The notes under the pieces: generated by a model
Told to the model about the DNA's origin: nothing
The model's input: only the letters and a program-made list of their open reading frames with translations
The model's database searches: none
Made by a program: the position numbers and the translations under genes
Assembly: GCA_036501665.1 (NCBI GenBank)
Contig: DASXZW010000022.1
Coordinates: forward strand, 1-64,000
Direction of reading: 5' to 3'
Source of the DNA: DATAUD01 sp036501665
GTDB taxonomy: Bacteria; Verrucomicrobiota; Verrucomicrobiia; Limisphaerales; Palsa-1400
DNA: 64,000 nucleotides
In this document: in pieces, positions 26,204 to 35,517 of the stretch
Position numbering within the stretch: position 1 is the first letter of the stretch
Layout: each line of letters opens with the position of its first letter

Positions 26204-27430
26204 ATGAAGAAATCGCCGAGGCAATTTTGGTTCATTATTCTCTTTGTGCTCGGCATCGGATCAACAATTCTTCGCGGCGAGGACTCAGGAAATTCTCGTC
26301 CAATTCAGACGGTTTCTGAAGCTGTCAAATGGCTGGAAGTCACATCGACAAAGATGATCCAAGCAAGCCGACGCGTGATGCCCGGTGGTGTCGCTGCTTT
26401 TCCACCACAGGCCGGGGCTGGATACGAGGCGTTCTGGCTGCGCGATTACGCTTACATGCTGGAAGGTTGCCCGGAGGCATTTACAAAGAAGGAGCTTCTT
26501 GATTCGTGCCAGCTTTTTATCAATGCCGTTCGCGACGATGGCGCGGGCGTGGATTGCGTCAAATTTAGCGGCGAACCAATTTACAAACCAGGCTACGGCT
26601 CGATGGGCGACAACCCCGTCGCGGACGGTTCCCTGTTCACTGTCGATGTCGCGTGGAACACTTACCAACAAACGAAGGACGCGGCATTCCCGGAAAAAAT
26701 TCTTGACGCCGTCGTCAAGACCCTCCGCGCAGCTCCACGTGATCCGACCAATGGGCTGATTTATATTAAACCGGGCGGATGGGACCGCTGCCCGTATGGC
26801 TTTACTGATTCGGTTCACAAACAAGGCGATGAATTGTTTTGTTCGCTTCTCTATGTGCAGTCATGCCGGCAACTTGCCGATTTGTTGGTCGCCGTCGGAC
26901 GAATCGAAGAATCCACCAAGTGGAGGAATGAAGCGGAGAGTCTTGCACCAGTCATTCGTGCGACATTTTGGGATGACAACGTCGGCCTCTTTCGCGCTGC
27001 AACGGTCTCTTGCCGACAGCCTGATATCTGGGGATCGGCGTTTGCAGTCTGGATTGATGTTGCCACGCCGCAACAAGAGAAAATCATCGCCAAGTACTTC
27101 AAGGACCATTATTCCGAGATCGTACAGCGCGGCCAAATCCGACATTTGCCGGGGAAGACTTATTGGGATTCGGCTTGCGATAAAGACACCTACCAGAACG
27201 GCGGTTACTGGGCCACTGCCACCGGATGGTTTGTTTATGCGCTCGACGAAATTGATCCAGCATTGGCCGACAAGACTATTATTGATCTGGTGAACGATTT
27301 TCAGGAACGCGGCGTGACCGAATGGGTGCTTGGCGATCATACGGCGGTTAAAAACTACATCGCCAGCGCGACCATGCCTCTGGCCGGGGCGCGGAAAATG
27401 CTGGATCGCCGCAGGAATCCGCGCAATTAA
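26204..27430 (+). CDS. Secreted six-hairpin glycosidase-like protein
   Basis: A 408-aa protein with a signal peptide (FWFIILFVLGIGSTILRGED). The body looks like an (alpha/alpha)6 barrel: AGYEAFWLRDYAYMLEG, DNPVADGSLFTVDVAWNTY, GLIYIKPGGWDRCPYGFTDSVHKQGDELFCSLLY and QNGGYWATATGWFVYALDEI are typical of six-hairpin glycosidases in the GH15/GH63/GH78 superfamily. The precise GH family cannot be given. The acidic residues in FWLRDYA and the FTDSV-KQGDE segment are candidate catalytic sites. It lies 59 bp after the GH116-like gene and 12 bp before a lactonase-like gene, so the three are probably one transcript. The ATG at 26204 places the signal peptide correctly. Confidence 0.78.
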   Translation: MKKSPRQFWFIILFVLGIGSTILRGEDSGNSRPIQTVSEAVKWLEVTSTKMIQASRRVMPGGVAAFPPQAGAGYEAFWLRDYAYMLEGCPEAFTKKELLDSCQLFINAVRDDGAGVDCVKFSGEPIYKPGYGSMGDNPVADGSLFTVDVAWNTYQQTKDAAFPEKILDAVVKTLRAAPRDPTNGLIYIKPGGWDRCPYGFTDSVHKQGDELFCSLLYVQSCRQLADLLVAVGRIEESTKWRNEAESLAPVIRATFWDDNVGLFRAATVSCRQPDIWGSAFAVWIDVATPQQEKIIAKYFKDHYSEIVQRGQIRHLPGKTYWDSACDKDTYQNGGYWATATGWFVYALDEIDPALADKTIIDLVNDFQERGVTEWVLGDHTAVKNYIASATMPLAGARKMLDRRRNPRN

Positions 27431-27442
27431 CTTCCTCCGCCG

Positions 27443-28417
27443 ATGTCAATAAGAACGCTCCGCACTCGAAGACACTTTCTTGCAACTGCAATGGGTGTTG
27501 TTGCCGGTGCCACGCTTGCTCCCGGAATTTCATCCGCCGAAAATGCGGCGAAGAAACTCAACGTTATTGACAGTCACGTCCACTTTTACGATCCGAATCG
27601 TCCGCAAGGCGTGCCGTGGCCGTCTCCGAACGACAAGCTGCTCTATTGCACTGTGCTCCCGACGAATTATCGCGCCCAATCTCTTCCTCAACCCGTCGCG
27701 GGCGTGGTCGTCGTCGAAGCCAGTCCGTGGCTTGAGGACAACCAATGGGTGCTCGACCTTGCAGTCAATAATCCGTTGATTGTCGGCTTTGTCGGAAACC
27801 TGCCGGTCGGAACGAAACAGTTCGCAGGGCATTTGAAGCGCTTTGCGGCGAACAAACTTTTTCGTGGCATCCGCATTCGCGACCGCAAGCTGAACGTAAC
27901 GTTGGTGGACCGAGCTTTTCTGAGCGATCTGAAACTGCTGGCGCACTACAATCTTTCGCTCGATTTGGTCGGCGGCAGCGAGATTCTTCCATTCGCGAGT
28001 CGCCTCGCAAATGAAGTTCCACATCTGCGAATTGTTATCGACCATCTGGCCGGCGTCAAAGTGGACGGCAAAGCTCCCGCGACAGAATGGGAAAATCAAA
28101 TCCGCGCGCTGATACGGAAGCCGAATATTTTCTTTAAATTATCGGGGTTGGTCGAAGGTACGGGGCGCGGCGACGGTTCGGCTCCGCGCGATGTTGAGTT
28201 TTACCGTCCGACGCTGGATGCGATGCTGAGAATGTTTGGCCCCGAACGTTTGATTTACGCCAGCAATTGGCCGGTCAGCGAATTATTTGCGCCGCTCGCG
28301 ACAGTTCAAGGAATTGTCACAAATTATTTTTCCGATCAAAGTCATGCCGCGCAGGAAGAAGTTTTCTGGCGCAGCGCGAAAGCTGCCTATCGATGGGTTC
28401 ACAGAACGCGCGGATGA
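27443..28417 (+). CDS. Amidohydrolase_2 / COG3618-type lactonase-like hydrolase with export signal
   Basis: A 324-aa TIM-barrel metal-dependent hydrolase. The N-terminus has a Tat-like signal (RTRRHFLATAMGVVAGATLA). The barrel opens with VIDSHVHFYDP (metal-binding HxH) and has IVIDHLAGVKVDG, FFKLSGLVEG and ERLIYASNWPVSELF (metal-binding Asp region). COG3618 proteins include L-rhamnono- and L-fucono-lactonases. Its place between two glycosidases and a sugar importer fits a sugar lactonase, though known ones are usually cytoplasmic, so a periplasmic version would be unusual. An alternative is a hydrolase acting on a small aromatic or ester. Confidence 0.75.
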   Translation: MSIRTLRTRRHFLATAMGVVAGATLAPGISSAENAAKKLNVIDSHVHFYDPNRPQGVPWPSPNDKLLYCTVLPTNYRAQSLPQPVAGVVVVEASPWLEDNQWVLDLAVNNPLIVGFVGNLPVGTKQFAGHLKRFAANKLFRGIRIRDRKLNVTLVDRAFLSDLKLLAHYNLSLDLVGGSEILPFASRLANEVPHLRIVIDHLAGVKVDGKAPATEWENQIRALIRKPNIFFKLSGLVEGTGRGDGSAPRDVEFYRPTLDAMLRMFGPERLIYASNWPVSELFAPLATVQGIVTNYFSDQSHAAQEEVFWRSAKAAYRWVHRTRG

Positions 28418-28423
28418 TGCGCG

Positions 28424-29986
28424 TTGGAATTGCGCCATGATTTAACTGTGGAGACTTCAGCAAAAAATTCCGACCGCCTCACGCCGCTCCTTCGCCTTAA
28501 TTCAATTGCGAAAGCTTTCGGAGCCGTGAACGCACTCAAAGGCGTTTCATTCGATTTGCAACCAGGGGAAGTCCATGCGTTGCTCGGCGAAAACGGCGCG
28601 GGTAAATCCACGTTGATCAAAATCATCACCGGCGCGCATCAACCTGATTCAGGCGCAATTGAGATAGCGGGAGAGTCTGTATCGCGCTTGACTCCGGCGA
28701 TGGCCCGCAAATTGGGCATTGCCTGCATTTATCAGCAACCGGCGTTGTTTCTCGATTTGACGGTTGCAGAGAATATCGCTTTGCGGCTTGGAGCCAAGAA
28801 CGCGCTCCATCGCGTGCAATGGAAGGAGAACCGCGAGAATGCCGAGAAGTTTTTGCGACGTGTCGGCGCGTCCGTCGCTCCTGATGCGGAAGTGCGCCGC
28901 CTTTCGATGCCAGAGCAACAGTTGGTGGAGATCGCCTGCGCCATTGGCGCCGGGGCGCGCATTGTCATCATGGATGAACCGACGGCATCGCTCACGCAGA
29001 AGGAGCAGCTTCTACTTTACAAGGTGGTCCGAGATTTGCGCGGGCACGGCGTCGGAGTCATATATATTTCCCATCGGCTTGAGGAAATTTTCGCGCTTGC
29101 CGACCGCGTCACGGTGTTGCGCGACGGTGAAAGCGTGGCCACGAACAACGTCGATGATATCGACGAAACAGCCTTGATTAGAATGATGGTCGGACGCGAG
29201 ATTTCCCAAGTCTATCCGCTGTCGCAGGGCGCGCCTGGAAAAACCGTATTGACATTGCGCGGCATCAACTGCGAGGCGGGCGGCATAAGGGATATTTCAT
29301 TGGAAGTTTGCGCAGGGGAAATCCTTGGCTTGGCCGGTTTGGTGGGTGCCGGACGAACCGAGTTGGCCCGAGTCATTTTTGGCGTTACGCCAGCCGATGC
29401 CGGGGAAATCCTACTTAATGGAACAACCATTTTCATCGACACCCCTGCGGATGCGGTTGCGCATGGAATTGCTTATCTTCCAGAAGATCGCCGTCGGCAC
29501 GGTGTGATTTTGGAAATGCCAATCGCGGCGAACATGACAATGGCCGTACATCAAAAAATATTCCCTCAATCGTGGCTGCGCTTCGCCGCCGAACGCGAAT
29601 TGGCTGACGACTACATCCGCGACTTGGGAATTAAGGCGCCCGGTCACGATGCTACTGCCAGTTCGCTCAGCGGGGGCAACCAGCAGAAAGTGGCTCTCGC
29701 CCGCTGGCTCGTGGCCAAGCCGAAAGTCTTGATTCTCGATGAGCCAACCCAAGGCGTGGATGTCGGCGCGAAGGTGGAGATTCACAAGCTTATCCGAAGT
29801 CTCGCTGCAAAAGGGTTGGCCGTGATTATGATTTCCAGCGATTTGCCTGAAATCATCGGCATGAGCGACAGAATCGCGGTGATGCGCGGCGGAACAATCG
29901 TCGCGCAATTGCCGGGCGGAAGCGACGCGCATTCGGTGATGGCTGCCGCTCTCGGTCAGAGAGAAGCCGAGGGAACGCATTCGTGA
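28424..29986 (+). CDS. Sugar ABC transporter ATP-binding protein (RbsA/RhaT/LsrA type)
   Basis: A 520-aa protein with two fused ABC domains, as in the ribose/rhamnose/AI-2 class. The first has LLGENGAGKSTLIKIITGA (Walker A), the signature RRLSMPEQQLVEIACAI and RIVIMDEPTASLT (Walker B). The second has the degenerate Walker A GLAGLVGAGRTELARVIFG, SLSGGNQQKVALARWL and VLILDEPTQGVDVGAK. Degeneracy in the second half is normal for the class. The start is uncertain: TTG at 28424 or GTG at 28448. The stop overlaps the first permease start (GTGA). Confidence 0.92.
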   Translation: MELRHDLTVETSAKNSDRLTPLLRLNSIAKAFGAVNALKGVSFDLQPGEVHALLGENGAGKSTLIKIITGAHQPDSGAIEIAGESVSRLTPAMARKLGIACIYQQPALFLDLTVAENIALRLGAKNALHRVQWKENRENAEKFLRRVGASVAPDAEVRRLSMPEQQLVEIACAIGAGARIVIMDEPTASLTQKEQLLLYKVVRDLRGHGVGVIYISHRLEEIFALADRVTVLRDGESVATNNVDDIDETALIRMMVGREISQVYPLSQGAPGKTVLTLRGINCEAGGIRDISLEVCAGEILGLAGLVGAGRTELARVIFGVTPADAGEILLNGTTIFIDTPADAVAHGIAYLPEDRRRHGVILEMPIAANMTMAVHQKIFPQSWLRFAAERELADDYIRDLGIKAPGHDATASSLSGGNQQKVALARWLVAKPKVLILDEPTQGVDVGAKVEIHKLIRSLAAKGLAVIMISSDLPEIIGMSDRIAVMRGGTIVAQLPGGSDAHSVMAAALGQREAEGTHS

Positions 29987-30915
29987 AGGGCCACCTCCGC
30001 GAGCTTTCCCCCGCTTTCGCGCTGGCCGCGCTGCTGCTTTTGCTCGCCGCGTTCGCGCCGGGATTCTACCAGCTTCATCCACTTCTCTCACTATTTACGC
30101 GAGAAGCTCCGACGCTCGTCATGGTTTGCGGGATGTCACTTATAATAATTTGCCGCCAGATCGATATTTCCGTTGGATCGCAATTCGCGATTTGCAGCGT
30201 CTGCGCCGGACTTTTGGCGGCGATGCATTGGCCGCTTGCGTTGGTGCTGGTGGCGTCCGTGGTTCTTGGCGCTGTGATGGGATCGATCAATGGCCTGCTT
30301 GTGGCGGTTCTGCAATTGCCCTGCATCGTCGTCACACTCGCGACGATGGTGACGTGGCGGCAGGGGTTGAATTGGCTGCGTCAAGGTGAATTCGTGAATC
30401 TGCCCGACAACGCGCAATGGTTCGGGCTTGGCCAGGTCGCGGGACAATGCGCGTTGATTTCCGCCGCGCTGATCTTGCTCGCGCTGATGGCGTTTGCCGC
30501 GAGGCATCTTGCAGCAGGGCGATATATTTACGCGGTCGGCTCAGATGCGGAAGCCGCGCGCCTTGCAGGAATCCGTCCTAAGCGCGTGACGTTTGCCACA
30601 TTTGCGTTGATGGGCGCATTGACGGGTTTGGCCGCCATGATGAATCTTGTGCAATCCCCGCAAGTCGATCCAAAATCCGGCACCGGTCTGGAATTGAAAG
30701 TAATCGCTGCCGTCGTCGTTGGAGGAGTGGCCATCTCCGGCGGGCGCGGCACTCTGTGGGGTCCGTTTCTGGGGTTGTTGTTGCTGGTCGCCATTGGCCC
30801 GGCGCTGACACAACTTCACGTTGAAGCCTACTGGGAAAAAGCGTTGCAAGGCGCAATCATCCTGCTCGCGGTTGTCGCTGAAGGATTGAGAAATCGCAAG
30901 GAAAAAGTTTATTGA
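29983..30915 (+). CDS. Sugar ABC transporter permease (first of two)
   Basis: A 310-aa BPD_transp_2 (RbsC-like) permease with about nine to ten hydrophobic segments. Signatures are LVMVCGMSLIIICRQIDISVGS, QLPCIVVTLATMVTWRQGL, SDAEAARLAGIRPKRVTFATFALMGALTGLAAMM and LKVIAAVVVGGVAISGGRGTLWGP, the coupling-helix and conserved VVGG-GGRG segments of the family. It starts with GTG inside the ATPase stop. It should form a heterodimer with the next permease, as in rhamnose (RhaP/RhaQ) or AI-2 (LsrC/LsrD) importers. Confidence 0.92.
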   Translation: MKGHLRELSPAFALAALLLLLAAFAPGFYQLHPLLSLFTREAPTLVMVCGMSLIIICRQIDISVGSQFAICSVCAGLLAAMHWPLALVLVASVVLGAVMGSINGLLVAVLQLPCIVVTLATMVTWRQGLNWLRQGEFVNLPDNAQWFGLGQVAGQCALISAALILLALMAFAARHLAAGRYIYAVGSDAEAARLAGIRPKRVTFATFALMGALTGLAAMMNLVQSPQVDPKSGTGLELKVIAAVVVGGVAISGGRGTLWGPFLGLLLLVAIGPALTQLHVEAYWEKALQGAIILLAVVAEGLRNRKEKVY

Positions 30916-31922
30916 CTATGCGCGCAATCCCTAACTTGGCTGCTCGCGTCAAAAGAATCGCCGTCTCCCATGAAACAATCCTGCTGTTCATCGTTATGGC
31001 TGAGTGGCTGTATTTTAACTCCGTTGGCCGACACTTTGGTTCACTGGACAATACTTTCGATATCGTGCGACAGACCGTTGAAATCGGCCTGCTCGCGCTC
31101 GTGATGACACCGATCATCCTTACCGGCGGAATCGATCTTTCGCTCGGTTCGCTTTTGGGACTGTGCGCGATTGCGTTCGGCAAGCTTTGGCGCGACGCCG
31201 GGCTTGGAATTCCATCGGCAATTGCCTGCACTCTTGCAATCGGAGCGCTGGCCGGCGGCTTGAATTCAATGCTCATCACAATGCTGAGATTGCCGCCGTT
31301 GATCGTCACACTCGGAACATATTCGCTTTTTCGCGGACTTGCCGAGGCCATCACGCGCGGGACGGATACGTTTACCAATTTTCCAGCGTCATTTCTGTTT
31401 CTCGGCCAGGAGCGATGGCACGGAATGCCCGCGCAATTCCCGATATTTTTACTTGTCACAATCGTGGTTTGGCTCCTTGTTCATCGAACAACCTTTGGCC
31501 GTTGCTTTCGTGCGATCGGTTTCTCGCCGGAAGGAACGCGCTACGCCGGAATCCCCGTCAATCGCCGCCTCGCGCTTGCTTACGTCATGGCCGGAACCGT
31601 GGCCGCTCTGGCCGCGATCACCTACACCGCCCGACTGGGGCAAGCTCGTGCCGACGCGGGAACTGGGTATGAATTATTCGCGATTACGGCAGTTGTGCTG
31701 GGCGGGACGAGCATTTTTGGAGGCATCGGTTCAGTTCACGGAACGCTGCTCGGCGTCACGGCAATCGCCGTGTTGAGCAACGGCCTCGTTCATGCGCGAC
31801 AACCCCGCGAAGCAGCGGGAGTATTGACAGGTTTGCTCCTGATCGCGGCTCTGACGCTGAGCGTTTTGCTGAAAAAAGTTGTCGATATCCGATCTTCGCG
31901 CCAAACTGTCGTCGAACACTGA
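30912..31922 (+). CDS. Sugar ABC transporter permease (second of two)
   Basis: A 336-aa RbsC-like membrane permease. Its core includes TPIILTGGIDLSLGSLLGLCAIAFG, LRLPPLIVTLGTYSLFRGLAEAITRG, IGFSPEGTRYAGIPVNRRLALAYVMAGTVAALAAI and ELFAITAVVLGGTSIFGGIGSVHGTLLG. It differs clearly from its neighbour, supporting a two-permease importer. A TTG at 30912 overlaps the previous stop; the ATG at 30918 is an alternative start. The substrate-binding protein follows 13 bp after the stop. Confidence 0.92.
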   Translation: MTMRAIPNLAARVKRIAVSHETILLFIVMAEWLYFNSVGRHFGSLDNTFDIVRQTVEIGLLALVMTPIILTGGIDLSLGSLLGLCAIAFGKLWRDAGLGIPSAIACTLAIGALAGGLNSMLITMLRLPPLIVTLGTYSLFRGLAEAITRGTDTFTNFPASFLFLGQERWHGMPAQFPIFLLVTIVVWLLVHRTTFGRCFRAIGFSPEGTRYAGIPVNRRLALAYVMAGTVAALAAITYTARLGQARADAGTGYELFAITAVVLGGTSIFGGIGSVHGTLLGVTAIAVLSNGLVHARQPREAAGVLTGLLLIAALTLSVLLKKVVDIRSSRQTVVEH

Positions 31923-31935
31923 ACCGAACAAAGAA

Positions 31936-32937
31936 ATGAACAGGCTTTTCGCGGTCTTACTTCTCGCCGGAATGACCTTTGTCGCAGGATGTGGCAAACC
32001 GTCGGACGCCCCGGCCGCTGGCTCCGCTAAAAAATTGACCATCGCACTGATGCCCAAAAGCAAGGGCAACGCTTATTTCATTTCCTGCAAACAAGGCGCC
32101 GAAGCCGCCGCAAAGGAACTTGGGGTGGACCTTTTGTTTGACGGCCCTACCGATCCCGATCCTGCGAAACAAAATGAAATCATTGAAAACTGGGTCACGC
32201 TGGGCGTCGATGGCATTGCCGCCGCCTGCGAAAACAAGGAAGGCATTTCAACCGCGTTGCGCAAAGCGCGGCAAAAGGGGATCAAGGTCATCACGTACGA
32301 TTCGGATGCGGACACGGACGCCCGCGAATTCTTCGTCAACCAGGCCACCCCGGAAGGCATCGGCTACGGTTTGATGGACGAAGCGGCGCGGCTCATCGAC
32401 GAGCAAGGGGAATTTGCCGTCATCACCGCGTCCCTGACCGCCGCGAACATGAATGAATGGCGCAAATATATCGAAGCGCGGCTTGCGGAGAAATATCCGA
32501 AAATGAAATTGGTGACAGTGCGTCCCTGCGATGATTTGAAGGACAAAGCACAAAGCGAAACGACCGCCGTCCTCAGCGCCTATCCGAACGTGAAATTGAT
32601 CATGGCCATTTGCTCGCCGGGAGTGCCGGGCGCAGCGGAAGCCGTGAAGCAGGCCGGCAAAGCGGGAACGGTCAAAGTCATGGGCCTCGGATTGCCCAGC
32701 GAAAATCGGCGTTATGTCAAAGACGGCGTGACTCAAAGCGTCATTCTTTGGAAGACGACCGATTTGGGGTATTTGACTGTACAGGCCGCAACCGCACTGG
32801 TGAAGGGCGATTTGAAGCCCGGAGCCACTTCGTTTAAAGCCGGTCGTCTTGGCGACTTCGAAGTCAAAGGCGACGTTATTCTGCTTGGCAAACCGTTCAT
32901 TTTTAACAAAGACAACATCGACCAATTCGATTTCTAA
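31936..32937 (+). CDS. Sugar ABC transporter substrate-binding lipoprotein (RhaS/LsrB-like)
   Basis: A 333-aa periplasmic-binding protein of the Peripla_BP_4 class. The lipobox AGMTFVAGC makes it a lipoprotein anchored by Cys18 or thereabouts. The mature part has ALMPKSKGNAYFISCKQGAEAAA, VITYDSDADTDAREFFVNQATPEGIGYGLMD and GLGLPSENRRYVKDGVTQSVILWKTTDLGYL. The FVNQATPEG and GLGLP...YVKDG...W segments strongly recall rhamnose (RhaS) and AI-2 (LsrB) receptors. With the neighbouring lactonase-like enzyme, a deoxyhexose such as rhamnose or fucose is the best guess. The ATG at 31936 was preferred to 31879 because it gives the lipoprotein signal directly. Confidence 0.9.
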   Translation: MNRLFAVLLLAGMTFVAGCGKPSDAPAAGSAKKLTIALMPKSKGNAYFISCKQGAEAAAKELGVDLLFDGPTDPDPAKQNEIIENWVTLGVDGIAAACENKEGISTALRKARQKGIKVITYDSDADTDAREFFVNQATPEGIGYGLMDEAARLIDEQGEFAVITASLTAANMNEWRKYIEARLAEKYPKMKLVTVRPCDDLKDKAQSETTAVLSAYPNVKLIMAICSPGVPGAAEAVKQAGKAGTVKVMGLGLPSENRRYVKDGVTQSVILWKTTDLGYLTVQAATALVKGDLKPGATSFKAGRLGDFEVKGDVILLGKPFIFNKDNIDQFDF

Positions 32938-33119
32938 GAGCATTTCGCGACAAAACTGCTGCCGATTTCCCGACACCACCCTTCCTAAATTCTCTCCTAC
33001 AACCGCCAGCCGACAGAGGTCACCAATCGAGGAGCATCAGTCATTGCCACACTTGACAAGCGCTCGCAAACGTGCCAGCATTGCTTGTTAAATCACCATC
33101 GTCGCTACCCGTTTCAATT

Positions 33120-34043
33120 ATGAAAAACTGGAGCATGACAGCCATCGCAGGAAGACCGGGCAAAGGGTACCGGAGGGCTTTCACATTAATCGAATTGCTC
33201 GTGGTTATCGCCATCATTGCGATTTTGGCGGCGATGTTGCTGCCCGCACTTGCTGGAGCCAAGGCGCAAGCGCGCGCCATTTATTGCATGAATAATTTGA
33301 AACAGATGGGCCTTGCGCTGAATTTATATACGACCGACTACCAAACGAAGTTTCCGTCTTATTGCATTTACAACGTGGAGACCTATGATCCTGCAACCCG
33401 CGGTCCGCGTTTGACCATTACATGGCTGGATGAATTGCAACCTTATTATACGCGTCCGTTGACGAATGCCCCCTTTGAATGTCCTGGATATGCGGGCGCT
33501 GTGACTGCATCGTCCTGGGGCGCCGGTGGCGAAGGAACCATTTTATTTGGCAGTTATGCTTACAACGCCGGGGGAAGCTGGGGTTTTTTTGTGCCGGAAG
33601 CCCTTCCGCCGAACACTATTGGGAGCACTATTGCGAGTTACGTACCACTGGGATTGGGCATGGAAACTTCTGGCGACCCGACACTTCCATTGAAGGTGCG
33701 GCCGGTTACGGAACAACAATTGGCGGCGCCAAGTGATATGTTTGCGCTGGAAGAGTCCAAAACCCTCGTGAATGATCCAGGGGGCGGGTATGGCGTGGAC
33801 AATGGCGGGAAAGGATCGGGTTTATGCTATGAAAACCCAACTCCGCCCGATTACACTTATTTCGCTGGCCTCGGAACCACATGGTCTTTCCCACAGCGGC
33901 ACGGGAAGAAGTACAACATGATTTATTGCGACGGCCATGCCCAGGCCCAGGCCCCCCAGATTACCTTTGATTTGTCGAAGACTGCCCGCCAGTGGAACAA
34001 CGATCACGAACTGCACCCTGAAACCTGGCAAGCGGCGCGATAA
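33120..34043 (+). CDS. Type II secretion-like pseudopilin with C-terminal D-G-H motif
   Basis: A 307-aa pseudopilin with leader and N-methylation helix RRAFTLIELLVVIAIIAILAAM and a cysteine-containing body (YCMNNLKQMGLALNLYTTDY, PFECPGYAG). The family ending is NMIYCDGHAQAQAP followed by a charged tail with RQWNNDHELHPETW. The ATG at 33120 places the leader at the usual length; an upstream start at 33072 would add 16 residues. The role of the family is unknown. The gene follows the ABC importer after 182 bp and is probably transcribed alone. Confidence 0.88.
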   Translation: MKNWSMTAIAGRPGKGYRRAFTLIELLVVIAIIAILAAMLLPALAGAKAQARAIYCMNNLKQMGLALNLYTTDYQTKFPSYCIYNVETYDPATRGPRLTITWLDELQPYYTRPLTNAPFECPGYAGAVTASSWGAGGEGTILFGSYAYNAGGSWGFFVPEALPPNTIGSTIASYVPLGLGMETSGDPTLPLKVRPVTEQQLAAPSDMFALEESKTLVNDPGGGYGVDNGGKGSGLCYENPTPPDYTYFAGLGTTWSFPQRHGKKYNMIYCDGHAQAQAPQITFDLSKTARQWNNDHELHPETWQAAR

Positions 34044-34095
34044 TATTTGCGGTTCATTCTGGAATCAGCGCGGTTCTGTTTCGGCAGGCCGTCGC

Positions 34096-34121
34096 GGGCG
34101 CCTCGGCGAGGCGCCCCCACC
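34096..34121. repeat. Dispersed palindrome, solo copy
   Basis: A 26-bp palindromic unit GGGCGCCTCGGCGAGGCGCC... ending CCCACC. It matches the two arms of the element at 48826-48924 at most positions, with the C/T differences compensated on the opposite strand. This is a REP-like intergenic repeat. Confidence 0.7.
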
Positions 34122-34125
34122 TTGA

Positions 34126-34146
34126 AGTTTAGATGCGTCTGCCTGG
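34126..34146. repeat. Degenerate end of the 7686-7830 MITE family
   Basis: TTTAGATGCGTCTGCC-TGG resembles the right terminal repeat at 7811-7830 with one substitution and one deleted base. No second end is seen, so it is a solo remnant. Confidence 0.45.
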
Positions 34147-34199
34147 GGGCTTGCAATGCCTGACTTGATTTTTCCATCTGCAAGCTGTCCCCTCAATGT

Positions 34200-35399
34200 G
34201 TGCTCAAAACCCTTCGCCGGGCCGAATACGCGGAATTGATCGCCCTGTTTTTTCTGCAAGGCGCCGCCTCAGCAATGTGGCTCGTGCCTTTGAGCGCCCT
34301 GCTCGACGCCTACAACCTCCAATCCATCAAAGTCTGGGCTTTCGCCGCGAACGCCCTGGCTGCGTTTATTTCGCCTCTGCTTGTCGGTGGAATGGCTGAC
34401 CGATCAGGTTCGCCCGTTCCGGTTCTTCGATGGATGTCGGTTGCGACGGCGGTTGCTGCGGCGATAGCCGGCTTCGCGATGAAATCCCACTGGAATCCGG
34501 GGCTCGTGCTCGCCTTGATCCAAATCTATGCGCTTTGCGCCGCGCCCGCCTTTAGCTTGATTTCATCAATCGTTCTTTCTCGCGTGGTTTCCGCACAATC
34601 AGAATTCGGCCCAGTCCGCGCAATGGGAACGCTGGGATGGATAGCCGGCTGTCTTGTCATCAGCGCATTTCACGCTGACGGTTCCGTGTGGGCGACTTAT
34701 ATCACCGCCATCACTTGTCTCTTGGTGTGTGTTTGCGCGAGTTTCCTGCCGCCGGTGAAAACGCCTGCGTTTGGCAGTGGACATCTTTCGTGGCACGAAC
34801 GCCTAGGATTGGACGCGCTTACACTTTTGAAAAACCGCGATCACCGGGTGGTTTTTATTATCGTGGCCGCCTTTAACATTCCCATTTCGGGATTCTATCC
34901 CTACGGCCCGCCTGCTTTGCGTGATCTTGGATTTACGCATCTAAGCGCCTGGATGAGTTTGGGGCAAACCACCGAAGTCCTCTCAATGTTCGTCCTCGGG
35001 GGACTTCTCCTTCGATGGCGATTGAAATGGATTTTTGCCTGCGGCCTCAGTTTTGGCGTCCTGCGTTTTGTCATTTCAGCGCTTCCTTACAAAGCGGCGC
35101 TGGTGACCGGAATATCCATGCATGGCGCGTCGTTCGCCTTGGTCTATATCACTGCTCAACTTTATGTGGACCAACGCGTCGAAGTCAGTTGGCGCACCCG
35201 CGCGCAGGCATTGCTGAATCTGATGTATAACGGCGTTGGGAATCTTATCGGCTACATCGTGTGCGGCTGGTGGTTTGCCTCCTGCACAATTCCGCTGGGA
35301 ACGCACTGGCCGGCTTTTTGGCTGGGATTGTCAGGCGGAATGGCGGTTGTCCTGGTTTATTTCCTGACCGCCTATCAAGGACAAAAAGCCCGAAACTAA
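34200..35399 (+). CDS. MFS transporter, nucleoside/sugar:proton symporter-like
   Basis: A 399-aa membrane protein with about twelve helices. The first half includes AELIALFFLQGAASAMWLVPLSALLDAY and AFISPLLVGGMADRSGSPVPVLRW (the MFS loop 2-3 GxxADR motif). The second half has FALVYITAQLYVDQRVEVSWRTRAQALLNLMYNGVGNLIGYIVCGWWF, which resembles the NupG/LacY-like group. It starts at GTG 34200. The solute is unknown; a nucleoside or sugar is plausible. There is no operon partner: accA follows after 118 bp. Confidence 0.85.
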   Translation: MLKTLRRAEYAELIALFFLQGAASAMWLVPLSALLDAYNLQSIKVWAFAANALAAFISPLLVGGMADRSGSPVPVLRWMSVATAVAAAIAGFAMKSHWNPGLVLALIQIYALCAAPAFSLISSIVLSRVVSAQSEFGPVRAMGTLGWIAGCLVISAFHADGSVWATYITAITCLLVCVCASFLPPVKTPAFGSGHLSWHERLGLDALTLLKNRDHRVVFIIVAAFNIPISGFYPYGPPALRDLGFTHLSAWMSLGQTTEVLSMFVLGGLLLRWRLKWIFACGLSFGVLRFVISALPYKAALVTGISMHGASFALVYITAQLYVDQRVEVSWRTRAQALLNLMYNGVGNLIGYIVCGWWFASCTIPLGTHWPAFWLGLSGGMAVVLVYFLTAYQGQKARN

Positions 35400-35517
35400 A
35401 ATTGCCAATGAAGCTCCAATTGCGCGAATGATTTGCCAACTTTGATTTTGGCCGTATGATTTAGAGCATAATTTTCTCCATTGATTAGCAAACTTGGGGA
35501 ATTTAGAATTCACACGG

